Source of the DNA: Nucisporomicrobium flavum
GTDB taxonomy: Bacteria; Actinomycetota; Actinomycetes; Mycobacteriales; Micromonosporaceae
Assembly: GCF_016464385.1 (NCBI RefSeq)
Contig: NZ_JADMLH010000013.1
Span: forward strand, 208,104-272,103
Length of the DNA: 64,000 nt
Reading direction: 5' to 3'
Positions 8,096-17,112 of this stretch are shown piece by piece. The notes beneath the pieces are model-generated. The model was given only the letters and a program-made list of their open reading frames with translations, did not search any database and was not told the origin of the DNA. Both the position numbers and the translations under genes were made by a program. Numbering within the stretch: position 1 is the stretch's first letter; every line of letters begins with the position of its first letter.

Positions 8096-9517
8096 TCAGT
8101 TGTCGGCGGGCGTGGGCTTACGGGGCAGCCACAGGGCCACCACCGCCCCCGCCGCGATCACCGACGCGCCCACGACGACGGCCGGGACGAGACCGTCCAC
8201 GAACGACTGGGCGCTGGTGTAGCCGCCGTACGAGCTGAACACCGACGCCAGCACCGCCACCCCGACCGCGACGCCGAGCTCGCGGATCGTGTTGTTGGCG
8301 CCCGACGCCACGCCGCGCTCGCCCGGGGTGACGCTGGCCAGCGCCATCGTGCTGATCGGTGCGAAGGTCAGGCCCATGCCGACGCCGGCGAGGACGAACG
8401 CGATCACGAGGTCGCCGTACGAGACGGTCGCGGTGGTGGCCAGCGCGATCCACAGCACGCCCGCACCGAGCAGCACCTGGCCGGCGACGATGAGGTTCCG
8501 GACGCCCAGCCGGTCGGCGAAGATCCCGGCGAGCGGCGCCACCACCATCGGCGCCATCGTCCACGGCAGCGTACGGACACCCGCGTCCAGCGGGCTGAGC
8601 CCCTGAACCACCTGGAAGAACTGGGCGAGCAGGAACACCGACCCGAACGTGCCGGCGGAGAACGTCAGCGTCACCATGCTGACCAGCCCGAACCCGCGGG
8701 ACCGGAACAGCGACAGCGGCATCATCGGCGTGCTGTTGCGCCACTGCCAGGCGAGGAACGCGGCCAGCAGCACGCCGCCGCCGATCAGCATGCCGAGCAC
8801 CCGGCCCGAGGTCCAGCCGCGGTCCGGCCCGTCCACGACGCCCCACACGAGCAGCAACATCCCGGCGGCGGACAGCACCAGACCCAGCGGATCGAGCCGG
8901 GGCGCACCACCGTGCGACTCGCGCAGCACCGTCGCGGCCAGCACGACCGCCACCACGCCGACCGGCACGTTCAGCCAGAAGATCCACGACCAGTGCAGCC
9001 CTTCGACGACCGCCCCGCCGACCACCGGCCCGACGGCCACCCCGAGCCCGCTGATCCCGCCCCAGATCCCCACGGCGGCGTTGCGCATCCGGTCGGGCAC
9101 GGCCTGGGCCAGCAGGGTCAGCGAGAGCGGCGCGACGGCCGCGCCGGCCAGCCCCTGCACGGCCCGCGCGGCGGTGAGCATCCACGGCTCGGTCGCCAGC
9201 GCCGCCGCCGCGGACGCCAGCGTGAACAGCGTGATCCCGGCCAGGAACATCCGCCGGCGCCCGATCCGGTCGCCCAGCGCGGCGGCGGTCAGGAGGAAGG
9301 CCGCGAAGGGCAACGTGTACGCGTTGACGAACCACTGCAGGTCCGCCAGCGAGGCACCCAGCTCGGTACGGATCACCGGCAGCGCGGTGGTGACCACGAG
9401 GTTGTCCAGCGTGACCATGAAGATCGGAATGCCGACGGCGGCCAGCACGGCGGCGAGCGGCCGGGACCGCGGCGGCGCGACGGCCGGCGCCGGGGGCGGC
9501 GAGGCGAGGGTGGTCAT
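8096..9517 (-). CDS. DHA2-family (EmrB/QacA-type) MFS drug exporter
   Basis: 473 residues with about 14 predicted membrane helices. Motif A-like GDRIGRRRMFLAG follows the second helix, and motif C-like GLGVAVGPVVGG sits in the fifth; LDNLVVTTALP in helix 1 is the DHA2 hallmark. It should export hydrophobic cations or antibiotics using the proton gradient. ATG start at 9517 with AAGGAG six bases upstream. It is divergent from a TetR gene, and three identical-type palindromes fill the gap, so it is almost certainly repressed by that TetR. Confidence 0.92.
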   Translation of the reverse strand: MTTLASPPPAPAVAPPRSRPLAAVLAAVGIPIFMVTLDNLVVTTALPVIRTELGASLADLQWFVNAYTLPFAAFLLTAAALGDRIGRRRMFLAGITLFTLASAAAALATEPWMLTAARAVQGLAGAAVAPLSLTLLAQAVPDRMRNAAVGIWGGISGLGVAVGPVVGGAVVEGLHWSWIFWLNVPVGVVAVVLAATVLRESHGGAPRLDPLGLVLSAAGMLLLVWGVVDGPDRGWTSGRVLGMLIGGGVLLAAFLAWQWRNSTPMMPLSLFRSRGFGLVSMVTLTFSAGTFGSVFLLAQFFQVVQGLSPLDAGVRTLPWTMAPMVVAPLAGIFADRLGVRNLIVAGQVLLGAGVLWIALATTATVSYGDLVIAFVLAGVGMGLTFAPISTMALASVTPGERGVASGANNTIRELGVAVGVAVLASVFSSYGGYTSAQSFVDGLVPAVVVGASVIAAGAVVALWLPRKPTPADN

Positions 9518-9531
9518 CGGAACTCCTTGTT

Positions 9532-9547
9532 GTTATCAACTGATAAC
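9532..9547. promoter_or_regulatory. TetR operator copy 1
   Basis: GTTATCAACTGATAAC, an imperfect palindrome with arms GTTATCA/TGATAAC, 15 bases upstream of the exporter start. It is one of three copies sharing the consensus GTTATCRRCTGATAAC. Confidence 0.85.
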
Positions 9548-9565
9548 TAGCTGTCCGCCAAAGTA

Positions 9566-9581
9566 GTTATCGACTGATAAC
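9566..9581. promoter_or_regulatory. TetR operator copy 2
   Basis: GTTATCGACTGATAAC, the central copy in the divergent exporter/TetR gap, 34 bases from copy 1. Confidence 0.85.
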
Positions 9582-9606
9582 TTGTCAACCGCACGCCGCC
9601 GCGGAA

Positions 9607-9622
9607 GTTATCGGCTGATAAC
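9607..9622. promoter_or_regulatory. TetR operator copy 3
   Basis: GTTATCGGCTGATAAC ends nine bases before the TetR start codon, so it covers the presumed core promoter of that gene and implies autorepression. Confidence 0.85.
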
Positions 9623-9631
9623 CTGGCGCTT

Positions 9632-10186
9632 GTGTCCCCGCCCCGCACCCGTTCCCGCCTCACCGCCGAGGAACGCCACGACCAGCTGCTCCACGCCGCC
9701 CTGACCGCGTTCACCACCGGCGGGTACGCGGGCACCACCACCGACCAGGTGGCTCGGATCGCCGGTGTCTCCCAGCCGTACGTGATCCGGCTCTTCGGCA
9801 GCAAGCAGGAGCTTTTCCTGGCGACGGTGAAGCACGCCGGCGCCCGGGTGGAGGCGCATTTCCGCGAAGCCGCCGCCCGCGAGGCGACCCTGGAGAGCCT
9901 GGGGGAGGCGTACGACGACCTGCTGGCCGAGCGGGAGCTGATCACCGTGCTGCTGCACGGGTTCGCAGCCGGGGCGGACCCGGCGATCGGTCCGGTGGTG
10001 CGCGAGTGCTTCGGCCGGATCTACCTGGCGGTGCGGGAGCTGACCGGCGCCGGCGAGGACGAGGCGCGGGAGTTCCTGGCGATGGGGATGCTGCTCACGG
10101 TGCTGGGGGCGATGGGGATCGCCGGTCCGCACGCCGTGCCGCCCGAACCGTGGATGACCGAGCTGCTCGGCCCCAAGAAGCGCTGA
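9632..10186 (+). CDS. TetR-family repressor of the adjacent drug exporter
   Basis: 184 residues. The N-terminal helix-turn-helix (TTTDQVARIAGVSQPYVIRLFGSKQELF, quoted in part: GVSQPYVIRLFGSKQELF) is canonical. The all-helical C-terminal domain would bind the inducing drug. GTG start at 9632 lies only nine bases after an operator and has no ribosome-binding site, so the mRNA is probably leaderless. Three operators in the shared promoter region indicate control of both the exporter and itself. Confidence 0.92.
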   Translation: MSPPRTRSRLTAEERHDQLLHAALTAFTTGGYAGTTTDQVARIAGVSQPYVIRLFGSKQELFLATVKHAGARVEAHFREAAAREATLESLGEAYDDLLAERELITVLLHGFAAGADPAIGPVVRECFGRIYLAVRELTGAGEDEAREFLAMGMLLTVLGAMGIAGPHAVPPEPWMTELLGPKKR

Positions 10187-10189
10187 CGG

Positions 10190-10594
10190 GTGAGGTGGCG
10201 TGACGACCCGGCCGAGCCGGTGGTCTTCCGCAGCGGGACGTACGACCATCCCTCGCGCCGCGGCCGGTACGACCTCGTGGGGGTTTCCCGTGGCGTCGGC
10301 TCCTGGAGCGCCTGGGGTTTCACCGCCGGCGGCCTGACGGTCTTCGTCACGGAGGCGACCGCCGGCCCGCCGTCGCCGGGTTCCCCGCTTCTCGTCCGGG
10401 GCTGCCTCAGCGTCGCCGAGCCGCATGTCGTGGACGAGTTCGATCCCGGCGATCCGATGGTGGCCGATGCGGAGCGGTCATTCGTGGTGGAGCGCGTCGT
10501 CCGGATGCAGGCGGGCCGGTCGTGGGAGGTCCCGGCCGTGGGCCGGGCGCGGCCGTGGGGGTTCGACTACCTGCTCACCCTCGCGGAGCGCTGA
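10190..10594 (+). CDS. Hypothetical protein, 134 residues
   Basis: I do not recognise the family. The protein is compact and rich in Gly, Val and aromatic residues (GRYDLVGVSRGVGSWSAW, WGFDYLLTLAER) with no signal peptide or membrane segment, suggesting a small beta-rich cytosolic domain. It starts three bases after the TetR stop on the same strand, so it may be co-transcribed with the repressor; an in-frame GTG at 10220 is an alternative start. It converges on the folP-like gene two bases away. Confidence 0.6.
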   Translation: MRWRDDPAEPVVFRSGTYDHPSRRGRYDLVGVSRGVGSWSAWGFTAGGLTVFVTEATAGPPSPGSPLLVRGCLSVAEPHVVDEFDPGDPMVADAERSFVVERVVRMQAGRSWEVPAVGRARPWGFDYLLTLAER

Positions 10595-10596
10595 GC

Positions 10597-11481
10597 TCAG
10601 GCCATGTTGTGCCGGGTGTACGCCGGCTCGCGCAACCCCAGCATGGCCTCCGTCATCCGCACCGCCTCGACGGCCGCCCGTACTTCGTGGACCCGGACGA
10701 TCCGCGCGCCCTGCAGGATGCAGAAGACCACCGCGGCCAGGGTCCCGGGCAGGCGCTCGCCCTGCGGACGGTCGAGGGTCTCGCCGATGAAGTCCTTGTT
10801 GCTGACCGCCGCCAGCAGCGGATGCCCGATGTCCGCGATCTCGCGCAGCCGGCGGGTCACCTCGAGGGTGTGGTACGTGTTCTTGTTCAGGTCGTGGCCC
10901 GGGTCGATGATGATCTGCTCCGGGCGGACGCCGTGCTCCAGCGCCAGCCGTACGCGGTCCCGCAGGAAGCCCGAGACCTCCGCCGTGACGTCGTCGTAGC
11001 TCGGGCCCGGGTACGGCGTCCGCGGCTCCGCCAGGCTGTGCGTGATCACCAGGGCGGCGTCCGTGCCCGCCACCGCGTCGGCCATCGCGACGTCGCGCAG
11101 GCCCGACGTGTCGTTGACGACGCCCGCGCCCGCCTTGATGACCTCGCGGGCCACCTCCGGGCGGTACGTGTCCACCGAGACCACCGCCAGGCCCTGCGCC
11201 GCCTCGACCACCGGCAGCACCCGGTCGAGCTCCTCCTGGGCCGAGACGTACGGGCCCGGCGCGAACGGGACGCCGCCGATGTCGATCCAGTCGGCGCCCG
11301 CCTCGGCCGCCGCGCGGACCGCCTCGGTCGCCTTCTCCAGGGCGAACGTGCGGCCGCGGTCGTGGAAGGAGTCGGGGGTGCGGTTCACGATGGCCATCAC
11401 CGCCACCCGTTGCGAGAAGTCGTAGGCACGGCCGCCGATGACCCGCTCGGCACTGATCAGCGGGGGTGCGTAGTGGCTCAC
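10597..11481 (-). CDS. folP2: Dihydropteroate synthase homologue, FolP2-like
   Basis: 294 residues, a pterin-binding TIM barrel. DHPS joins 4-aminobenzoate to hydroxymethyl-dihydropterin diphosphate in folate synthesis. The first loop reads NRTPDSFHDRG rather than the usual NVTPDSFSDGG, the second reads DIGGVPFAPG instead of DIGGESTRPG, and the SRKxFIG motif is SNKDFIG, while VSVDTYRPEVA, NDTSGL and the terminal RVHEV are kept. This pattern matches the second actinobacterial homologue (FolP2 of mycobacteria), which does not act as a normal DHPS. No other folate genes lie nearby. GTG start at 11481, probably leaderless (TAGTCT about eight bases upstream). Confidence 0.8.
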   Translation of the reverse strand: MSHYAPPLISAERVIGGRAYDFSQRVAVMAIVNRTPDSFHDRGRTFALEKATEAVRAAAEAGADWIDIGGVPFAPGPYVSAQEELDRVLPVVEAAQGLAVVSVDTYRPEVAREVIKAGAGVVNDTSGLRDVAMADAVAGTDAALVITHSLAEPRTPYPGPSYDDVTAEVSGFLRDRVRLALEHGVRPEQIIIDPGHDLNKNTYHTLEVTRRLREIADIGHPLLAAVSNKDFIGETLDRPQGERLPGTLAAVVFCILQGARIVRVHEVRAAVEAVRMTEAMLGLREPAYTRHNMA

Positions 11482-11560
11482 GCCCGGAGACTAACCCGGC
11501 ACCTGAAGTGCGCGAATTGGGGGCTCCCGCTGATGATCGCGGCGCTCTAGGGTGCAAGGG

Positions 11561-13264
11561 GTGACGGAAGCGGGACTCGCGGTTGCCGACCTGCGGAGTC
11601 CCCTGCGGTACCTGTGGTGGCTGATCCGGCGGCAAAAGGGACGCATCGTCGCCGGGGCGGTGCTCGGGTCGTCGTGGATGGTCGGGCTGACGCTCCCGCC
11701 GTACCTGTTGTCGCAGGCCGTGGACGACGGCCTGCGCCGGCGCGACCTGGCCGTGCTCGCCGCCTGGGTGGGCGCCCTGTTCCTGGCCGGCGCGGTCAAC
11801 GCGGTGCTGGCCATGCTGCGGCACCGGACCATGACCAAGATCCGGCTCGACGGCGGGTACCGCACGATCGGCGCGGTGCTGGCCCACGCGACCCGGCTGG
11901 GCGCCGCCCTGCCCCGGCGCATCGGCGCCGGCGAGGTCGTCACCATCGGCGTCGCCGACGTGTGGGTGCTTGCCCAGGCGCTGACCGTCACCGGGCCGGG
12001 GCTCGGCGCGGCGGTCGCGTACGTGGTCGTCGCCGTGCTGCTGCTCAAGATCTCCCCGCTGCTCGCCGTCGTGGTGCTGGCCGGCGTGCCGGTGCTGGCG
12101 CTGGTGGTCGGGCCGATGCTGCGCCGCCTGCACCGCGCCGGCGCCCGCTACCGCGAACGGCAGGGCGGGCTGGCCGACCGGCTCGTCGACATCGTCGCCG
12201 GCCTGCGGGTGCTCAACGGCCTGGGCGGCAAGCAGGCGTACGCGGCCCGCTACCGGCGCGACTCCCGGCTCGTGGTCGAGGAGGGCTACCGCGTGGGCGC
12301 GGTGACCAGCTGGATCCAGGCTCTCGGCACCGGCCTGCCCGCGCTCTTCCTGGCCGTCGTGATCTGGCTGGCGGCCCGGATGGCCGCGCAGGGCACGATC
12401 AGCCTGGGCGAGCTCGTCGCGGTCTGGGGGTACGCGGCGATGCTCGTCGTCCCCGTTGCCTTCTTCATCGAGGGCGGCTTCGACGTGGGCCGGGCGCTGG
12501 TCGCCGGCCGGCGCGTGCTCGACTTCCTGCGGCTGCCCGCCGACCCGCCCGCCCGCGGCCGCGGCCCGGGCGAACCCGCGCCCCTGCACGACCCCGAGTC
12601 CGGCGTGCACGTCGCACCCGGCCGGCTCACCGCGCTCGCCACCGCCCGCCCCGGTGACGCGGCCGCCGTCGTGGACCGCCTCGGCCGGTACGGCCCCACG
12701 TCCGTCACCTGGGACGGCGTGCCGGTGGCCGGGGTGGACGTCCGGGACCGGATCCTCGTCGCCGACAACGACGCGTACCTGTTCACCGGCACCCTCGCCG
12801 AGGTCGTCGCCGGCCGGGACGAGGTGGACCACGACGCCGTGGCGCGCGCTCTCGCCGCGGCGGCGGCCGGCGACATCGTGGCCGGACTGCCCGACGGCAC
12901 GGCGTCCGTCCTGGACACCCAGGGCCGCAACCTGTCCGGCGGCCAGCGCCAGCGGGTACGCCTCGCCCGCGCGCTGCACGCCGACCCGGAGATCCTGCTC
13001 GCGGTCGAGCCGACCTCGGCAGTGGACGCGCACACCGAGGCGGCGGTGGCCGAAGGGCTCGCCGCCGCCCGCATCGGCCGGGCCACGCTGATCACGACCA
13101 CGTCGCCGGCGCTGCTCGAACTCGCCGACGTGGTCCACTACCTCGTCGCCGGCCGGGTCGCCGCGACCGGCACGCACCGCGAGCTGCTCGCCGCCGAGCC
13201 CGGCTACCGCGCGCTGGTCACCCGCGCCGCCGGAGAGGACGCCCCGGCCGGGGCCGTGCGATGA
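11561..13264 (+). CDS. ABC exporter half-transporter A with degenerate ATP-binding core
   Basis: About 567 residues: six membrane helices, then a nucleotide-binding domain. The C-loop LSGGQRQRVRLARAL (near residue 460) is intact, but no Walker A (GxxGxGKS) exists where expected (ATARPGDAAAVVDR), Walker B reads ILLAVEPTSAVD with the catalytic-pair Asp replaced by Val, and the H-loop His is Thr (LITTTSPALL). The partner gene downstream has the opposite defects. The start is taken as the GTG at 11561, where a TAGGGT -10-like element would make it leaderless; GTG at 11552 is the alternative. Likely substrate: a lipid or drug. Confidence 0.85.
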   Translation: MTEAGLAVADLRSPLRYLWWLIRRQKGRIVAGAVLGSSWMVGLTLPPYLLSQAVDDGLRRRDLAVLAAWVGALFLAGAVNAVLAMLRHRTMTKIRLDGGYRTIGAVLAHATRLGAALPRRIGAGEVVTIGVADVWVLAQALTVTGPGLGAAVAYVVVAVLLLKISPLLAVVVLAGVPVLALVVGPMLRRLHRAGARYRERQGGLADRLVDIVAGLRVLNGLGGKQAYAARYRRDSRLVVEEGYRVGAVTSWIQALGTGLPALFLAVVIWLAARMAAQGTISLGELVAVWGYAAMLVVPVAFFIEGGFDVGRALVAGRRVLDFLRLPADPPARGRGPGEPAPLHDPESGVHVAPGRLTALATARPGDAAAVVDRLGRYGPTSVTWDGVPVAGVDVRDRILVADNDAYLFTGTLAEVVAGRDEVDHDAVARALAAAAAGDIVAGLPDGTASVLDTQGRNLSGGQRQRVRLARALHADPEILLAVEPTSAVDAHTEAAVAEGLAAARIGRATLITTTSPALLELADVVHYLVAGRVAATGTHRELLAAEPGYRALVTRAAGEDAPAGAVR

Positions 13265-13296
13265 CCGCCGGAGCGGTCGCCGGGACCGTGCTGTGA
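13261..13296 (+). CDS. Possible 11-residue coupling mini-ORF 1
   Basis: ATG at 13261 overlaps the stop of ABC gene A; the frame reads MTAGAVAGTVL and stops at 13296, overlapping the next GTG at 13293. The peptide resembles the first residues of ABC gene B (MTALPVAG), as expected from the tandem repeat. It may only relay ribosomes from one gene to the next. Confidence 0.3.
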   Translation: MTAGAVAGTVL

Positions 13297-13394
13297 CGGC
13301 CGGGGGAGGTCGCCGGAGCCGTGCTGTGACGGCCGGGGGCGGTCGCCGGGGTCGTGCGATGACGGCCGGGGCGGTCGCCGGGAGTGGGCGGTGA
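13293..13394 (+). CDS. Possible 33-residue coupling mini-ORF 2
   Basis: GTG at 13293 opens a frame through two more repeat units and stops at 13394, overlapping the GTG start of ABC gene B at 13391. With mini-ORF 1 it forms an unbroken chain of four-base stop-start overlaps between the two transporter genes. There is no sign of a protein function. Confidence 0.3.
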   Translation: MTAGGGRRSRAVTAGGGRRGRAMTAGAVAGSGR

Positions 13395-15124
13395 CCGCGC
13401 TTCCGGTCGCCGGGCGCGACCGGGTGCGCCGCGCGGCCGCCGGGCTGATGCGCGCCGACGCCCGCGCGGTCGCGCTGATGATCACGCTCAACGGCCTGGC
13501 CGCCGTCGCCGGGCTCGCCGGACCGTGGCTGCTCGGCCGGGTCATCGACACGGTCGCCGCCGGCACCGGTTCGGTCGCCGCCGTCGACCATCTCGCCCTC
13601 GGCATCCTCCTGTGCACGCTCGGCCAGATCCTGCTGTCCCGGTCCGCGCTCGTGGCCGGTCACCGCTTCGGCGAACGTACGGCGGCCCGCATCCGCGAAC
13701 GCTTCCTCGACCGGGTCCTCGCCCTGCCCGCCGCGGTCGTCGAGCGGGTACCGGCCGGTGACCTGGCAGCCCGCGGCACCGCCGACGTCGGCGCGGTCGC
13801 CTTCACGCTGCGCGACGCCGTACCGGAGGTGCTCATCGCCGCGGCGCAGGCGGCGTTCGTGCTGGCCGCGGTGTTCCTGCTGAACCCGCTGCTCGGGGCG
13901 GTCGGGGTGGCCGGGCTGTCCGGCATCGCGGTCGCCACCCGCTGGTACCTGCGCCGGGCCCGCAGCGCGTACCTCGACGAGGGCGCGGCCGGGTCGGTGC
14001 TGGCCGACGAGCTGGCGTCCACGATCGCGGGTGCCCGTACCGTCGAAGCCTTCGGCCTGCAGCACCGCCGCCTCGCCGCCGGCCGCGCCGCGATCGGCCG
14101 GGCCCGGCGCACCCGGCTGCGCACGCTGTTCCTGCGCAGCGTGCTCTTCCCGGTGGTGGACCTGTCCTACGTGGTCCCCGTCGTGGCGGTGCTGCTGCTC
14201 GGCGGGGCGCTCTACGCCGACGGGCGGATCACGCTGGGCGCCGTCGCGGCCGCCGCGCTGTACCTGAGGCAGCTCGCGGTGCCGCTCGACGCGATCCTCA
14301 TCTGGCTCGAGCAGCTGCAGAGCACCGGCGCGTCGTTCGCCCGCGTCGAAGGCCTGGCCGGCCTGCCCGCGGTGGTCCCGGTCGGCGGCCCGCCCCCGGC
14401 CGGCGACCGCATCGAGGTCCGCGGCGTCCGGTACGCCTACGACGGCGGCCGCGCCGTCCTGCGCGACGTGGACCTGACGGTACGGCCGGGAGAACGCCTC
14501 GCGGTCGTCGGCCCGTCCGGCGCGGGCAAGTCCACGCTGGGCCGCCTCCTCGCCGGCGTGGACCGCCCGGGCGCCGGCACCGTCACCGTGGGCGGCGTCC
14601 CGATCGCGGACCTCCCACCCGACCTGCTGCGCCGCCAGGTGGTGCTGGTGACCCAGGAACAGCACGTCTTCCGCGACGCCATCCGCGACAACCTGACAAT
14701 CGCCGCCCCGGACGCCACCGACGAGCAGCTGCTGGCGGCCCTCGCGGTGGTCGGCGCGGACTGGGTCACCGAGCTGCCGTACGGCCTCGACACCCGCCTC
14801 GGCGGCGACGACCTCGCCCTCGACGGGGCCCACGCCCAGCAGCTCGCCCTGGCCCGGGTGGTACTCGCGGACCCGCACACGGTGGTCCTGGACGAAGCAA
14901 CAGCACTGCTCGACCCGGCAACGGCCCGCGACGCGGAGCGCGCGCTGGCGGCGGTGCTGCACGACCGTACGGTGATCGCCATCGCCCACCGCCTCCAGAC
15001 GGCACACGACGCGGACCGGGTCGCGGTGATGGAGGCGGGCCGGCTGGTCGAACTGGGCACCCACGACGAACTGGTCGCAGCAGGCGCAACGTACGCGGCA
15101 CTGTGGCGTACCTGGCACGGCTGA
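13391..15124 (+). CDS. ABC exporter half-transporter B with intact Walker motifs
   Basis: 577 residues: six membrane helices followed by a nucleotide-binding domain. Walker A (GPSGAGKST, near 375), Walker B (VVLDEATALLD, near 498) and the H-loop (AIAHRL) are intact, but the LSGGQ signature is replaced by LDGAHAQQ. With half-transporter A this gives one composite site with all consensus parts (Walker A/B from B, signature from A) and one dead site. This is the arrangement of asymmetric heterodimeric type IV exporters such as TM287/288, here taken to an extreme. GTG start at 13391 inside the last junction repeat. Confidence 0.87.
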   Translation: MTALPVAGRDRVRRAAAGLMRADARAVALMITLNGLAAVAGLAGPWLLGRVIDTVAAGTGSVAAVDHLALGILLCTLGQILLSRSALVAGHRFGERTAARIRERFLDRVLALPAAVVERVPAGDLAARGTADVGAVAFTLRDAVPEVLIAAAQAAFVLAAVFLLNPLLGAVGVAGLSGIAVATRWYLRRARSAYLDEGAAGSVLADELASTIAGARTVEAFGLQHRRLAAGRAAIGRARRTRLRTLFLRSVLFPVVDLSYVVPVVAVLLLGGALYADGRITLGAVAAAALYLRQLAVPLDAILIWLEQLQSTGASFARVEGLAGLPAVVPVGGPPPAGDRIEVRGVRYAYDGGRAVLRDVDLTVRPGERLAVVGPSGAGKSTLGRLLAGVDRPGAGTVTVGGVPIADLPPDLLRRQVVLVTQEQHVFRDAIRDNLTIAAPDATDEQLLAALAVVGADWVTELPYGLDTRLGGDDLALDGAHAQQLALARVVLADPHTVVLDEATALLDPATARDAERALAAVLHDRTVIAIAHRLQTAHDADRVAVMEAGRLVELGTHDELVAAGATYAALWRTWHG

Positions 15125-15609
15125 GTCGGGGCCAGTCGCACGACGGCGGTTGACCTGGGCTGTGACCCTCGGTGCCGGGCCGGCCGAGATGGCCGTGCTG
15201 GGGCGATTGCGCGGGCGACGGCTGACCCCGGCATGCCCGAATCCGCTTGGCGGCGCACCATCCGGCGGCGTGCGCACGGCCCTGCCCTGGTGATCGTCGA
15301 ACCGAGCCGGTCCGGAGGCTCCCGTCCACGCGCGGCGATCCGGACGGCGCCGGCGTCCACCGGTGGACCTCCCAAAGCATCGCAAAAGCCGCCCTGTCGA
15401 TGCGGTCACGTCGCCCCCTTCATTACGCGGCTCAGGTGGAGAGCAAGGTGGCTGCTCCTGATCGCTGCCGGTGCTCCGGAGGCACAATTTATACCGGGGT
15501 CCATTCAATATCGTCCACGCGGGGTCTGGCTATTTTGATGTGGCGATCGTCGCTTTTCTGCGGTGATCGTTCAGTGGAGTGATGGACGCGGTTGCGGGAC
15601 AATTTCCGT
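15125..15609. other. 485-bp intergenic stretch
   Basis: I see no gene here. The first 350 bases are GC-rich without a credible coding frame. The last 130 bases (about 15480-15610) are clearly less GC-rich (AATTTATACC, TGGCTATTTTGATG) and could hold a promoter for the following ORF, but no confident -35/-10 pair was found. Confidence 0.5.
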
Positions 15610-16926
<1,317 letters not shown>

Positions 16927-17112
16927 TCGGTAAAACGTGCTGAATCGATCGATGCTGTAGGAGAAGGGCCGGCCCGCGTGGATACCCGCTTCCAGCGGAT
17001 CTATGCAGGGAAAATTCGCCTCATTGTGCAGCGACGAAGATGTATGAGCGTGGGGTGGCGGGGGTAGCTCAGGTGGTGATGCACCAACGGACGAACCATC
17101 ATGGAGGTAGCG

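Larger units (their letters stand above)
13256..13395 (+). repeat. Tandem 32-33 bp copies of the stop/start junction between the two ABC genes
   Basis: Five copies of a 32-33 bp unit (core GTGCTGTGACGGCCGGGG) start at 13256, 13288, 13321, 13354 and about 13386. Each contains an overlapping stop-start tetranucleotide (ATGA at 13261, GTGA at 13293 and 13326, ATGA at 13359, GTGA at 13391). The gap between the two ABC genes thus appears to be an expanded copy of their original overlap. Confidence 0.85.

Noticed and set aside
13256..13395. Short regular direct repeats considered as a CRISPR array
   Set aside because: The units are contiguous with no unique spacers, and each contains a gene-boundary stop/start.
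10478..15508. Very long open frame (about 1676 codons) on the minus strand across folP and the ABC genes
   Set aside because: An antisense shadow: high GC at wobble positions of the real genes removes stops. The translation is Arg/Gly/His-rich and matches no fold, while the plus-strand ABC and minus-strand FolP frames have clear motifs.
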